Below, in pieces: positions 9,434 to 18,663 of a stretch of 64,000 nt of DNA (position 1 is the first letter of the stretch; the number at the start of each line of letters is the position of its first letter). Location of the stretch: assembly GCA_016744515.1 (NCBI GenBank), contig JADGEF010000007.1, forward strand, positions 1 through 64,000, read 5' to 3'. Source of the stretch: Marinifilaceae bacterium (lineage in GTDB: Bacteria; Bacteroidota; Bacteroidia; Bacteroidales; Marinifilaceae). The notes beneath the pieces are model-generated. The model worked only from the letters and a program-made list of their open reading frames with translations, was not told where the DNA came from and ran no database searches. Position numbers and translations under genes: made by a program.

Positions 9434-10675
9434 ATGAAAAATTTAACTACATATATTTCTACAGGGCTTATCATAATTCTTTTTTCAACTTGTAGTGAAA
9501 AAGAATGGGACAATCCTTATGATTCTGATTGTCCTGCTTCTCAATTTACTCCATATAGCCTTAAAGCTAATCAAACTGATAATACAACAATTGAGTTAAC
9601 ATGGTCTAATTATGAATCAAGAATTGATGGTTTTTATATTGAAAGAAAAAATGGTAATACATCTTGGTCAAGAGTTTCACAACTAATTAATGAGGAATCA
9701 AGGAGTTGGAGTGATACTGAATTTCAACCTGGTACTGAATATAATTATCGTATTTATGCTTCTGCTGGAGATAATACTAGCGAATATATTTCAACATTAA
9801 TTACAACACTAAAATCTAAACCTGCTGTCGTAATTGTTAGTGTTGAGGCTGTTAGTGAATCTGAAATTAAATGCATATGTAAAATAAATGACAATGGAGG
9901 AGGGAATATAATAAATAGAGGTGTTTATTGGAATACTACTGATGACTCTTATGGTACAAAAGTATCTTCTTCGGAAACAAGTACTACTTATTCAGTAACT
10001 ATCAAAGATTTAGAGTATGGTGTGACGTATTATATTTCAGCTTTTGCATCAAATGAAGAAGAAGAAGGAAATGGAAATCAAACAACAATAAAGATAACAG
10101 TAAATGACATAACAGGAGAAACTGGAGTATTAACCGATATTGATGGTAATATTTATAATTGGGTTGGTATTGGCAGACAGGCTTGGATGGCAGAAAATCT
10201 AAAAGTAACACATTCTCCTAATGGTGCAGATATTAATTATTCTTACTATGGTAACTCTATTGAAAACAGATATATATATGGTGCACTATACAACAATGCT
10301 GCTGCTGAAAATGCTTGCCCCACTGGGTGGCATCTTCCAAGCGATTCTGAGTGGAATGAACTTATAAGATATACTAGTGATAATGGACATAATGGAACAG
10401 AAGGAATCGCATTAAAAAGCACATCTGGTTGGGACAATGATGGCAATGGTACTGATGTTTACGGCTTCAAGGCTCTTCCAGGTGGCATAAACTATGATGG
10501 AGATTCATTTCAAAAAATTGGAGTTAGTGGTTATTGGTGGACTTATACATTTTATGAATATTATAATTTTCAGGATTATTCCTACTATTCGTATATGTTG
10601 TCTGATGAATCAGAAGTAAACCTAAATGGAACTTATAATACAAATGAATTTAGTGTACGTTGTGTAAGAGATTAA
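9434..10675 (+). CDS. FISUMP-domain lipoprotein with fibronectin-like domains
   Basis: 413 aa. The N-terminus has a lipoprotein signal (IILFSTCSEKEWDNP). Two fibronectin type III-like segments follow at ~40-125 and ~130-220 (TIELTWSNYESRIDGFYIER, GVTYYISAFASNEE). A FISUMP domain (Fibrobacter succinogenes major paralogous domain) fills ~225-413: DIDGNIYNWVGIGRQAWMAENL, CPTGWHLPSDSEW, GFKALPGG, GYWWTYTF and a final FSVRCVRD. FISUMP proteins are surface lipoproteins of unknown exact role, frequent in Bacteroidota. It closes the envelope operon. A decayed FISUMP fragment lies just downstream, suggesting that the gene was once duplicated. Confidence 0.85.
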   Translation: MKNLTTYISTGLIIILFSTCSEKEWDNPYDSDCPASQFTPYSLKANQTDNTTIELTWSNYESRIDGFYIERKNGNTSWSRVSQLINEESRSWSDTEFQPGTEYNYRIYASAGDNTSEYISTLITTLKSKPAVVIVSVEAVSESEIKCICKINDNGGGNIINRGVYWNTTDDSYGTKVSSSETSTTYSVTIKDLEYGVTYYISAFASNEEEEGNGNQTTIKITVNDITGETGVLTDIDGNIYNWVGIGRQAWMAENLKVTHSPNGADINYSYYGNSIENRYIYGALYNNAAAENACPTGWHLPSDSEWNELIRYTSDNGHNGTEGIALKSTSGWDNDGNGTDVYGFKALPGGINYDGDSFQKIGVSGYWWTYTFYEYYNFQDYSYYSYMLSDESEVNLNGTYNTNEFSVRCVRD

Positions 10676-11468
10676 TGCTTAAATAGACTTAAATAACTCA
10701 ATCTAGAAAGCACTCTGATTTATTTTATAATTGAGTCTAATAAAGGTAGCTATGAAAAATACAAAGAGTTAATTATTCTTATGGATTGTTTACAATTAAC
10801 GCTACTATTAACTCTTGCCGCATGGGTGCATTAAAAAAATCAAATTATATGATGCTTCTTATTTAATGGAATATTTATTTATAATGAAATACGCGTGGTA
10901 ACATGCGCACATGAATAACTGCCGTATTGTATGTTGTCCAAATGTTTACCCTCAATAAATTCTACGTATCAAGACAGGCAAGTAAATTGCAATCAGCAAC
11001 TATTCATAGCGTCACCATTGTTCCAATAACTGATGTTTATCTATTGGGGCAGAAATAAAAGCTTTAAAATCAAATAATGGACAGACCTATGGGGAAAGTC
11101 TGATGGAAATGATAAATACGATTTTCAGCTTCTCCTGGTGGTTACAGATACTCCTCTTGTGGTTTTGGAGGATACCTTGATGCAGGATTATGGTGGAGTT
11201 CTTCAGAGACTACTAACGAAAAAGCATATGCTCGTTCCTTATTCGATAATAACGATGCCATACACCGTTTCGACTATTTAAATCAGGTGGACATACGGTA
11301 CGTTATGTAAAAGATTTAATAAATCAAATTATTTGGCGGATGAAGAGTATTATTTTTGAGTATAAAAATGATGGTTTTTATATAACAAACTTTACATTAA
11401 TTCACGAATTGATACTAAGGAACAGTTAGCTAATATTGAATTCTAAAATCATATAAAACTTAATAATC
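10676..11468. other. Intergenic region with a decayed FISUMP gene
   Basis: Nearly 800 bases without an intact gene. It contains broken FISUMP-like coding stretches (listed separately as a pseudogene). The last ~150 bases are AT-rich and presumably hold the promoter for the transglutaminase-like gene. Confidence 0.6.
10783..11315 (+). pseudogene. Remnant of a FISUMP-domain gene
   Basis: Translating pieces in different frames gives FISUMP landmarks in the right order. Near 10790 it reads FTINATINSC, matching the NAAAENACPTGW region. Near 11056 it reads EIKALKSNNG, matching IALKSTSGW. From ~11130 it reads ASPGGYRYSSCGFGG, LWWSSSETTNEKAYARSL and finally VRYVKDL, matching the FSVRCVRD end. At least two frameshifts and an unrecognisable middle part break it. 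It is probably a decayed tandem copy, or a recombination partner, of the FISUMP lipoprotein gene upstream. The boundaries are approximate. Confidence 0.65.
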
Positions 11469-12968
11469 ATGAAAATAAAACTTCTTATTGTATTGTTAAG
11501 TTTCCCAATGATACCGATTCTTGCTCAGAATATTGATTCTTTATCAAATCAAAGAAATAAAGCTTATGATTCTATACGTAAGCAAAGGAATAAGGCAATA
11601 GAAGGCTATAATAACGACTACAAATATTATGTTAATGCGGACGATGAGAAGTTCGTCAATTATTTGAAAAAGAGATGGAGTGAATTTCAAGTTTTTTCAG
11701 GAAAGGAAATTCCAACTGGACCTAAACCAATTGTTCCCCCTGTTTTTGTTCCTAATTCAAATATTGATAGGCTTGAGCCCATAAAACTAATAGTTGACTC
11801 TGAAATAGAGTCACTTGATAATTCTGTTTTAATTCAACCCAATAAGACAATAACTCCTAGAGATCTTGATAAAAATCAAATTCATAGGATAATCGTTTTT
11901 GAGTTTGATTTTTTTGGGAGTAATATTATCCTTGCTATGGATATAGCTCTTAATTCAGGATTTGAAAAAGCTCCTAGTGAAATTGCATTTAGCGAGTATT
12001 GGACTAAAGCGGCAAGAGCAGATTATCCATATATTATTAATCAACTGATTAAATATTCAAATACAATGAAGCTCAACGATTGGGCTTACTATATGTTAGT
12101 TGATAAATTCTCTAAGCAGATTCATCCTGATGATAATAATTCCAGGGAGCTTTTAACTTGGTTTATTTTGGTGAAGTCAGGCTATAATGCCAAAATTGGT
12201 TATAATGCCCATGATATTAGTCTCATGTTAGCTTGCAAACAACAAATATTTCGATACTCATATATTAGATTGAATGGCTTGAATTATTTTTTGCCTAAAT
12301 CATTGAGTTCAACACTCTTTACATATGATAAAGACTTTGGTGGTTCTGATAAGCTGTTTAATCTCAATTTGATTGAGTCTCCGAATTTGGGTAGTGAAAC
12401 TAAAACAAGAAATCTGTCTTTTAATTATCAGGGTAAGAACCATTCTTTAGCATTTAGTTTCGAACCAAGTTTAATAGATTTCTATAATGCATATCCTGCT
12501 GTTGATTTTACTACTTATTTTAATGCATCCGTTTCTGAACTAACACAAGAAAGTATTGTCTCACAGTTGAAACCAATTCTTGATAATAAGAGTGAACTTG
12601 AACAGGTTGAAATTCTCCTGACATTTATTCAGCAAGCTTTTCCTTATCAAACTGACGAGGAGCAATTTGGTAGGGAAAAATATTTTTTTGTTGAAGATAT
12701 ATTCTCATATCCCTATAGCGATTGTGAAGATCGATCGGTATTATTCACTTGCCTAGTTAAGTCACTTGTAGGATTAAAAACGCTGGGTGTTAAAAGCCCT
12801 GGACATATGTTTACTGCTGTTGAGTTGGAAGATACGCATGGTGACTATGTTGATTATAACGGTGGTAAGTATACTGTATGTGATCCAACTTATATGGGTG
12901 CTTCAGTTGGATTTGGCATGCCCGATGCTATGAAGGCTGATATAAGTCTTATCCAAGTGGAAAAATAA
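11469..12968 (+). CDS. Secreted transglutaminase-like (papain-fold) protein
   Basis: 499 aa with a signal peptide (LLIVLLSFPMIPILAQ). The C-terminal ~120 residues carry the pattern of a transglutaminase-like thiol enzyme: Cys in SYPYSDCEDRSVLF, His in SPGHMFTAVEL and Asp in YTVCDPTYMGASVG, in the usual Cys-His-Asp order. A short Lys/Arg- and Tyr-rich region follows the signal, and the ~300-residue middle is not recognised. Known: this family includes proteases, amidases and cross-linking enzymes. Inference: an exported cysteine hydrolase or peptidase with unknown substrate. It is followed by two zinc-ribbon membrane protein genes on the same strand. Confidence 0.7.
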   Translation: MKIKLLIVLLSFPMIPILAQNIDSLSNQRNKAYDSIRKQRNKAIEGYNNDYKYYVNADDEKFVNYLKKRWSEFQVFSGKEIPTGPKPIVPPVFVPNSNIDRLEPIKLIVDSEIESLDNSVLIQPNKTITPRDLDKNQIHRIIVFEFDFFGSNIILAMDIALNSGFEKAPSEIAFSEYWTKAARADYPYIINQLIKYSNTMKLNDWAYYMLVDKFSKQIHPDDNNSRELLTWFILVKSGYNAKIGYNAHDISLMLACKQQIFRYSYIRLNGLNYFLPKSLSSTLFTYDKDFGGSDKLFNLNLIESPNLGSETKTRNLSFNYQGKNHSLAFSFEPSLIDFYNAYPAVDFTTYFNASVSELTQESIVSQLKPILDNKSELEQVEILLTFIQQAFPYQTDEEQFGREKYFFVEDIFSYPYSDCEDRSVLFTCLVKSLVGLKTLGVKSPGHMFTAVELEDTHGDYVDYNGGKYTVCDPTYMGASVGFGMPDAMKADISLIQVEK

Positions 12969-13046
12969 AGCATTAAGGTAAATTTTAATAAGATTAATAA
13001 GGTGAATGATGATTTAGAAAAAACATCCATAAAAAATCCTTAAAAT

Positions 13047-14867
13047 ATGATTTGCAACACATGTAATAAACAAATTGATAATGACTCAAAGTTTTGTACT
13101 TTTTGTGGTCAAAAGATAATTATTCAAGTAGTTTATACGAACGGTGATTTGGAGTCTTTTTATAAAAATGGGAAATGGGGATTTAAAGACAAAAATACCA
13201 GAGATGTTATAATTCCTCCAAAATATTGCGCAGTTGGTCAATATATTAATGATAGAGCAATAGTTGTATTGGGGAAAAACTATACAGCAATTGATGAAAA
13301 TGGGAAAGAGCTCACACCATTCAAATATGATTTTATTTCTGAATTCGAAAATGGGCATGCTAAAGCAAAAAGGGATGGAATATGGGCACTCTTAGATATC
13401 AATTGTATGCAGCTTACTCCTTTTATTTATGAGAGCATAGGTGTATTTGTCGAGGAAGTTGCAAAAGCCAGAATAAATGGAAAATGGGTTCTTATTGATA
13501 AATTAGGAAAGCAAATCACAGACGAGTATGATGAAATATTTGACTTTGAAAATTCTGTTGCCAAGGTAATGCAAGATACTCTCTTCGGATTAATCGATGA
13601 TTCGGGAAAAGAAATACTTGCCTGTAAATTTGATCATATTTTTGATTTTAAGAAGGATGTAGCAAAGGCAAAAGTATCTAACGAATATATTCTAGTTAAC
13701 AGGTCAGGAATAATAATGACAAAAAAGGGATATGATGAAATATTCGAATTTGAAAATTCTGTTGCTAAGGTAAAACAGAGTACTTTTTTCGGATTAATTG
13801 ATGATTCTGGTAAAGAAATACTTCCCTGTGAGTATCATGGTATTTATGAATTTGAAAATAAAATAGCTCAGGTGACAAAATTCTACAAACATGGATTTGT
13901 TAATCTTTTGGGACAATTGATCGTGCCTTGTAACTACAACAAGGTCCAGATACTTGCTGAAAACACAATTGCAGCTAAGTCGTCGGAAGGATGGGTTTGT
14001 TTTAATCATAAAGGTGAGGATGTGAGTGAAATCGATGTTTGTTTTATCAAATTTTTAAACAAAAAAAATAAAAAATACACAAGGACGACAATTCTTATTT
14101 TGTCGATTTTAATTTTACTTATGACTTTTATCGCCTATGACTATTCAACAGGTAAATTTGGATTAGAAAATGAAATCCGAAGCGTATTTTATACAGAAAA
14201 TATGATTTGGGAAGATATTCTAAATAATAAAGAAGATGACATAAGTCCGATGGAAACATATATTGAGAATTATCCTAATGGAAAACATATTCAAGAAGTA
14301 TCAGAAAAGTTAACTAGAGTTAGGGATATTAAAGAAAATAAGATATGGAAGAGTTCGTTGAAACTTAATACCATCGAATCTTTTAATAAGTATTTATTAA
14401 TGTATCCTCAAGGTGTTTACGTAAGTGAAGCTAGAAACAATATTGATTGGATAAAAGTAAGATACTCAGAGAATATTAAAGAACTTCAGGTCTTCTTAAT
14501 AAAATATCCTCATGATAAAAGAGCGATCAATAAAATCCGAAGTATTAAGAAAAATTGGGCTGAAATCAAGGATGTATTGAATGATTGGGCACGGTTAGTA
14601 ACTCTTTCACACCCTCGGGAATTTATTAGACTTACCTTAAAGGGTAGTGCTTTTTATAGGGAGTCTTTAAAGTTATCAAAACAGAAATACTCTCTTTATG
14701 ATGTCAAATTTAAGAATATTGTGAAAACAAAGACTACGTCAGATGAAATGTTTATTTCTGCTGTGCTTATCAAAACAAGTAGAGTGAATGGATTTGCTAA
14801 AGAATCAAAAGTAAAATTATCTGCGAAGTATATTAATCATAAATGGAAATTGAATAGATTCCGGTAA
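13047..14867 (+). CDS. Zinc-ribbon, WG-repeat membrane protein
   Basis: 606 aa. An N-terminal zinc ribbon (CNTCNKQIDNDSKFCTFCG) is followed by about seven WG-type repeats to residue ~335 (GKWGFKDKNTRD, DGIWALLDINC, GKWVLIDKLGKQITD, LFGLIDDSGKEIL). Two of the repeats are nearly identical, so they look recently duplicated. A single membrane helix lies near 347-366 (TILILSILILLMTFIAYDY). The C-terminal ~240 residues contain short helical repeats resembling TPR-like units (METYIENYPNGKHIQEV, FNKYLLMYPQGVYVSEA). WG-repeat proteins are a broad, mostly unassigned class. Inference: membrane-anchored, WG domain in the cytoplasm. Confidence 0.75.
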   Translation: MICNTCNKQIDNDSKFCTFCGQKIIIQVVYTNGDLESFYKNGKWGFKDKNTRDVIIPPKYCAVGQYINDRAIVVLGKNYTAIDENGKELTPFKYDFISEFENGHAKAKRDGIWALLDINCMQLTPFIYESIGVFVEEVAKARINGKWVLIDKLGKQITDEYDEIFDFENSVAKVMQDTLFGLIDDSGKEILACKFDHIFDFKKDVAKAKVSNEYILVNRSGIIMTKKGYDEIFEFENSVAKVKQSTFFGLIDDSGKEILPCEYHGIYEFENKIAQVTKFYKHGFVNLLGQLIVPCNYNKVQILAENTIAAKSSEGWVCFNHKGEDVSEIDVCFIKFLNKKNKKYTRTTILILSILILLMTFIAYDYSTGKFGLENEIRSVFYTENMIWEDILNNKEDDISPMETYIENYPNGKHIQEVSEKLTRVRDIKENKIWKSSLKLNTIESFNKYLLMYPQGVYVSEARNNIDWIKVRYSENIKELQVFLIKYPHDKRAINKIRSIKKNWAEIKDVLNDWARLVTLSHPREFIRLTLKGSAFYRESLKLSKQKYSLYDVKFKNIVKTKTTSDEMFISAVLIKTSRVNGFAKESKVKLSAKYINHKWKLNRFR

Positions 14868-14992
14868 TGACATTAAATAAATCATAAAACGATTTCTATC
14901 TTTCTTTGATTATCCCTTACTGATTGCAGATTTATCAAAAAAATAAATTGAAGAAGGTGTAATTATTCAAAACTAACAATAAAAACTAAGCT

Positions 14993-15760
14993 ATGTATTG
15001 TAAAGAATGTCAAGAACACTTAGATGAGGATACAGCATTTTGTAAAAATTGTGGTACACCTAACTCATCAATTAACGAAACTAATTCATCATTTAGCAAT
15101 AAAGTTAACTCTGAGGAGGAAAATCTTATTGTCGAAGAGCCTGAAGAAAAGAATTCTCAACGTGCACCAGAAGTTTCATTGGAAGAACAATCAAAAATAG
15201 CCAAGAGTCATAAGATTTTTCACAATAGTAATGAAATCTTTATCGATAGTCTTGGCGTTGGATTCATTCAGTCATTTGTTCTTTATAGAAAAGCAAAAAA
15301 ATCAATACTATTTTTGTCAGATAAGAGGATATATCAAATGGGGAAAATCTTAGAAAAAGATCGTTTGGACAAGTGGACTTATTCTAATGGAGAAGGGGTT
15401 CTGGATCTCAGGACAGTAACAGGTGCATATTTTTCAATTAGCAATAAAACAGACAAGGGAGCAAAAGCAATCTTTTTGATCTTTCTAGGTTTATTTGGTT
15501 TCTCTGTATTAAAGCTGGCTGGGCGTAAAATCGATAAGGATTTAATCCCTCTGGTGGCAGGAGTATCTGTATTTTTTATAGTATTTGGTTTGATTAAATT
15601 ACTCTGGTTTCAAGCAAAAAAGAAAAAATATTTCATAATAGAGTCTTCTGGAGGATGTATCGCAACTGAATGTAATTGGTATTCAAGGAAATCCATAAGG
15701 AGGTTTATGGCAAATATCTCCAAGCAGAAGGATAAACTTTTGTTAAAAACAAATTATTAG
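14993..15760 (+). CDS. Zinc-ribbon membrane protein
   Basis: 255 aa. The N-terminal zinc ribbon (CKECQEHLDEDTAFCKNCG) is of the same type as in the upstream WG-repeat gene. An acidic linker of ~60 residues, a PH-like beta-rich stretch (residues ~80-150) and two membrane helices near 165-180 and 188-207 follow. The C-terminus is a short cytosolic tail with Cys residues (SSGGCIATECNWYSRKSIRR). No enzyme motif is seen. It is the last intact plus-strand gene before the bioB region, and the pair of zinc-ribbon genes probably shares a role. Confidence 0.65.
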   Translation: MYCKECQEHLDEDTAFCKNCGTPNSSINETNSSFSNKVNSEEENLIVEEPEEKNSQRAPEVSLEEQSKIAKSHKIFHNSNEIFIDSLGVGFIQSFVLYRKAKKSILFLSDKRIYQMGKILEKDRLDKWTYSNGEGVLDLRTVTGAYFSISNKTDKGAKAIFLIFLGLFGFSVLKLAGRKIDKDLIPLVAGVSVFFIVFGLIKLLWFQAKKKKYFIIESSGGCIATECNWYSRKSIRRFMANISKQKDKLLLKTNY

Positions 15761-15851
15761 CTTATTAGTAGACATCCATAAGCAAAAAGCTCAATAATAA
15801 ACCCCTAAGCTTTGCTAAACCCCTGGGGTACACACTATTATTTAATAATTC

Positions 15852-16036
15852 TCATCCTTCCAAAGTAGTCAACTCATGGTAACGAGTCGATTGCATGCCC
15901 AAAGTTTCTAGCAAATGCTGATCTTCGTTTACAGTCATATTTTTAACGGTGAGTAATTTATCGCCGAAGAAAATGGAGTTTGCACCAGCCATAAAACAAA
16001 GCGCTTGTCCTTCCTGGCTGTAATTAGTTCTATCCT
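15852..16036 (-). pseudogene. Truncated bioB 3' end
   Basis: About 60 codons match the C-terminus of the intact bioB that follows at 16547 (both read [13 protein letters not shown] near the end). The stop codon is present but the 5' part is missing: similarity breaks off at about 16036. By eye, the differences from the intact copy are mostly silent (for example ACC/ACT, TTT/TTC, GGT/GGC), with only a few amino-acid changes such as Leu to Met and His to Asn. That pattern suggests the fragment came from a related strain's functional bioB and not from decay of a local duplicate. Confidence 0.85.
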
Positions 16037-16546
16037 AAAATATTAGATCTGGGTAATGTGTAGTAATTTATGCACAGATAATCGATTATAGTTCTATTAT
16101 CTGTGCATTTTCAACTATTTTTTTTGAATTGCAGTAGAAAAATTGCAGTCAGAAATCATTCCCAACTATTCTGAAACGACACAATAGCAGAACGTATATC
16201 CATCACAAAACTATAATAAAGAGGATTACTCTTTAATTAACATAGGAAGCATTACGGTATAACATGATTGTTTTGTATTTTACAACTCTTGATTTTCAGG
16301 CTGATGTGATTGTGTTGTAGTCATGTTATTTCTTAACAGTTCCATAGTGAGTTTGTACCAATTTAACTCTAAGCAAATATTTCACTAATTATCGACCATG
16401 TAGCATACTACATTTTTAAAATCTGTGTTAATTTGTGAAATTTGTGGTTTACCTAAAATGTTTTTTTACTCTTCCAAAGTAGATTCCTTTCAATTTTGGC
16501 ATAAAAGTAAAGGCAGCCCATTTAAAATGAGCAGCCTTTATCCCCT
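16037..16546. other. Intergenic filler between two bioB ends
   Basis: AT-rich and without a reading frame. Near 16415-16455 it holds a piece of the AATCTGTGTTAATTTGTGAAA type that recurs in Bacteroidota intergenic repeats. It probably marks old recombination. I see no terminator clearly belonging to bioB. Confidence 0.45.
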
Positions 16547-17521
16547 TCACTCTTCCAAGGTAGTCAACTCATGATAACGAGTCGATTGCATACCCAAAGT
16601 TTCTAGCAAATGCTGATCTTCGTTTACAGTCATATTTTTAACGGTAAGTAATTTATCACCAAAGAAAATGGAGTTGGCTCCGGCAAGGAAACAAAGCGCT
16701 TGTCCTTCCTGGCTATAATGCGTACGTCCGGCAGCAAAAGCGATAACCGCTTTAGGCATAAGAATACGAGCCGTAGCAACGGCACGCACCATTTCGAAAA
16801 TACCAATCACTTCTTTGCCATAAAAGGGTGTTCCCTCAACAGGTACAAGTGAATTTAATGGTACATTATAAGGGGGTTTCTCTTGATTTGAAAGGGTACG
16901 AAGCATCTCAATACGATCTTCATCATCCTCTCCCATTCCTAAAATACCGCCTGAACAATACGATACGCCAGCTTCCTGCAAATTGGCAAGAGTTTCCAAT
17001 CGATCGGCATAGGTTCTGGTCGTTGTAATATTAGGATAGTAACGTTCCGAAGTATCGAGATTATGATTTACGGCAGTAATTCCCAAACCAGCTAATTTTG
17101 CTGCCTTTTCTTTGTTGATCATTCCCATGGTACAACACACCTCCAATCCAAGTTTCTTTACCTCGGTAATCATTTCAGCCATCTCATTAAACCGATCGTC
17201 ACGATTCCCATCGCGACCTTCCGAACTTAAACATACACGTTTTACACCATTTGCCTTCGCTACTTTTGCATCTTCAATAACTTGCTCCAGACTTAGTTTT
17301 TCAGGTTTTACATGCGTATTATATCGAGACGATTGGGCACAATACTTACAATCTTGTGAACATGCTCCTGTTCGAACAGAAATAAGCGTATTCATATTCA
17401 TCTTTGTAGAGTCGTGGTACTTGCGATGAGTGTTAGAGGCACGGTTTACCAAATCTAACAAGGGGAAATTATAAATTTCTTTAACCTCTTCATGGGTCCA
17501 ATTATTTCTAATATCAGTCAT
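16547..17521 (-). CDS. bioB: Biotin synthase
   Basis: 324 aa, usual length. It is a radical SAM enzyme converting dethiobiotin to biotin in the cytosol. The radical SAM motif is GACSQDCKYCAQS (Cys54, Cys58, Cys61). Further bioB signatures are ICSxx-like AVNHNLDTSERYYPNI, YCSGGILGMGE and [12 protein letters not shown] small unknown gene ends 3 bases before its start, suggesting joint transcription. A diverged copy of its 3' end lies downstream (see the truncated bioB). The cysteines for both the 4Fe-4S and the auxiliary cluster are present. Confidence 0.96.
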   Translation of the reverse strand: MTDIRNNWTHEEVKEIYNFPLLDLVNRASNTHRKYHDSTKMNMNTLISVRTGACSQDCKYCAQSSRYNTHVKPEKLSLEQVIEDAKVAKANGVKRVCLSSEGRDGNRDDRFNEMAEMITEVKKLGLEVCCTMGMINKEKAAKLAGLGITAVNHNLDTSERYYPNITTTRTYADRLETLANLQEAGVSYCSGGILGMGEDDEDRIEMLRTLSNQEKPPYNVPLNSLVPVEGTPFYGKEVIGIFEMVRAVATARILMPKAVIAFAAGRTHYSQEGQALCFLAGANSIFFGDKLLTVKNMTVNEDQHLLETLGMQSTRYHELTTLEE

Positions 17522-17524
17522 AAT

Positions 17525-17911
17525 TCAATTCTTTTTTCGCTTAATAATTATTTTTTGGGTAGGATTAACAGACGAATAAAAGAATTGAAAAGCTTGTCGC
17601 TGATATTTCTTTCGTTCACCTACAGATTGACTTACAGTGCTACAAATTATATTTTGCAACAACAATAAAGCTTCACCATCAGGATCATCTTCGTCACATT
17701 TATCGCCACCTTTCTGAGCTTCGTATATAAAACCAAAAATACCAGCTTCTTTAGTTGGAGTCATCATATTATAGCTTGCAGATATACAGGCGATCTTAAC
17801 TTCCTGATTCATACTTGCAAATGCCGCATACGATTTTCTGCTCCAGTGTCTAAAAACCTGTTGTTCCTGATTACGACCTCTTTGTTGGTTGTCAGTAAAC
17901 ATGCTTATCAA
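17525..17911 (-). CDS. Unknown protein upstream of bioB
   Basis: 128 aa. I do not recognise the family. It is rich in Gln, Ser and Lys, has no signal peptide or membrane segment, and includes the motif KIACISASYNMMTPTKEAGIF. The tail is very basic. The first Met (MISMFTDNQQ) and the fourth residue Met are both possible starts. The 3-base spacing to bioB suggests an operon. The sequence is reminiscent of small Bacteroidota proteins found near cofactor genes, but no function can be inferred. Confidence 0.6.
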   Translation of the reverse strand: MISMFTDNQQRGRNQEQQVFRHWSRKSYAAFASMNQEVKIACISASYNMMTPTKEAGIFGFIYEAQKGGDKCDEDDPDGEALLLLQNIICSTVSQSVGERKKYQRQAFQFFYSSVNPTQKIIIKRKKN

Positions 17912-18663
17912 TTAATATTAAATTAAAACTATGATCTCAGATAGATTCAAATCATATGATTATCAAACCTAAGCTCATCACTTATAGCTCTTTTGAGCCT
18001 GCCAAAGATATTCTTTTTTGAATGGTTTTCCCAGCTCTAAATATCAAATAGGTTGTAAAGCAGAGTTTATTAACGCCTCAATATTCAGAGCAAGCGGACA
18101 TTTTTATTAAAACCTCACGATGAACCAATTTATCCGATAAATATTCAGCTTGTAAATAATTTATCGGATAAATAAAATAGTTCGTGAGATATGAGATTTA
18201 TTTACAAAGGCTTTCTTACTTTTCATATCTCACAGAGTGATGATGTTTTGCAAAAGGGATAGTAGAGAGAGAGACGCAAAATCTTGCGTCTCTTTGTTTT
18301 TTTTGACAAAGAGCGAGTACGGATAGCCTGGCCCGCAGGGTTTTGCCCAAAGATTTGTTATTGATGAAAAAAGTAGGTATTTCCCCTGACTCAATTCTCT
18401 ATTTGTTATATTTTGAACACATATATTACTATTTTTGTCAGCTAGAAACCGATTAAATTTGTTTTTAGAATTTATTATCGATGAAAAATAAAGCGTAACA
18501 AGGCAAATTTTATGCGAATAGTGGTTCTATTTAAATGGAATTTAACGCAGTTAGGCTTTATTTCTTCATATAAAAAAACGGAAGGATAAATTTTAAACGG
18601 TTTCTTAAACACATAAGCCTTCGGCAAAACTGTCCTTCGCTTATTTTATTATATCTGAGAGCT
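17912..18663. other. Long intergenic region upstream of cobQ
   Basis: About 750 bases between the divergent bioB-side and cobQ transcription units. It contains an unusual series of hairpins (listed separately) and no open frame. I looked for a B12-riboswitch consensus near cobQ and did not find a convincing one. Confidence 0.5.
18113..18300 (+). promoter_or_regulatory. Possible alternative-hairpin attenuator upstream of cobQ
   Basis: Arm 1 (CCTCACGA...TTTATCCGATAAAT, 18113-18142) can pair with arm 2 (ATTTATCGGATAAAT...GTTCGTGAG, 18158-18188). The 3' part of arm 2 (GTGAGATATGA, 18184-18194) can instead pair with arm 3 (TCATATCTCAC, 18223-18233). A perfect 9-bp stem (GAGACGCAA/TTGCGTCTC) with a following T-rich run (18271-18300) resembles an intrinsic terminator. 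The arrangement fits a leader that switches between two folds, but function is only inferred. The bioB-side gene reads away from it. Confidence 0.4.

Noticed and set aside
18300-18500. Cobalamin riboswitch near cobQ
   Set aside because: The segment around 18320-18360 (CCTGGCCCGCAGGGTTTTGCCC) looked suggestive, but the B12 box and the conserved core could not be matched.
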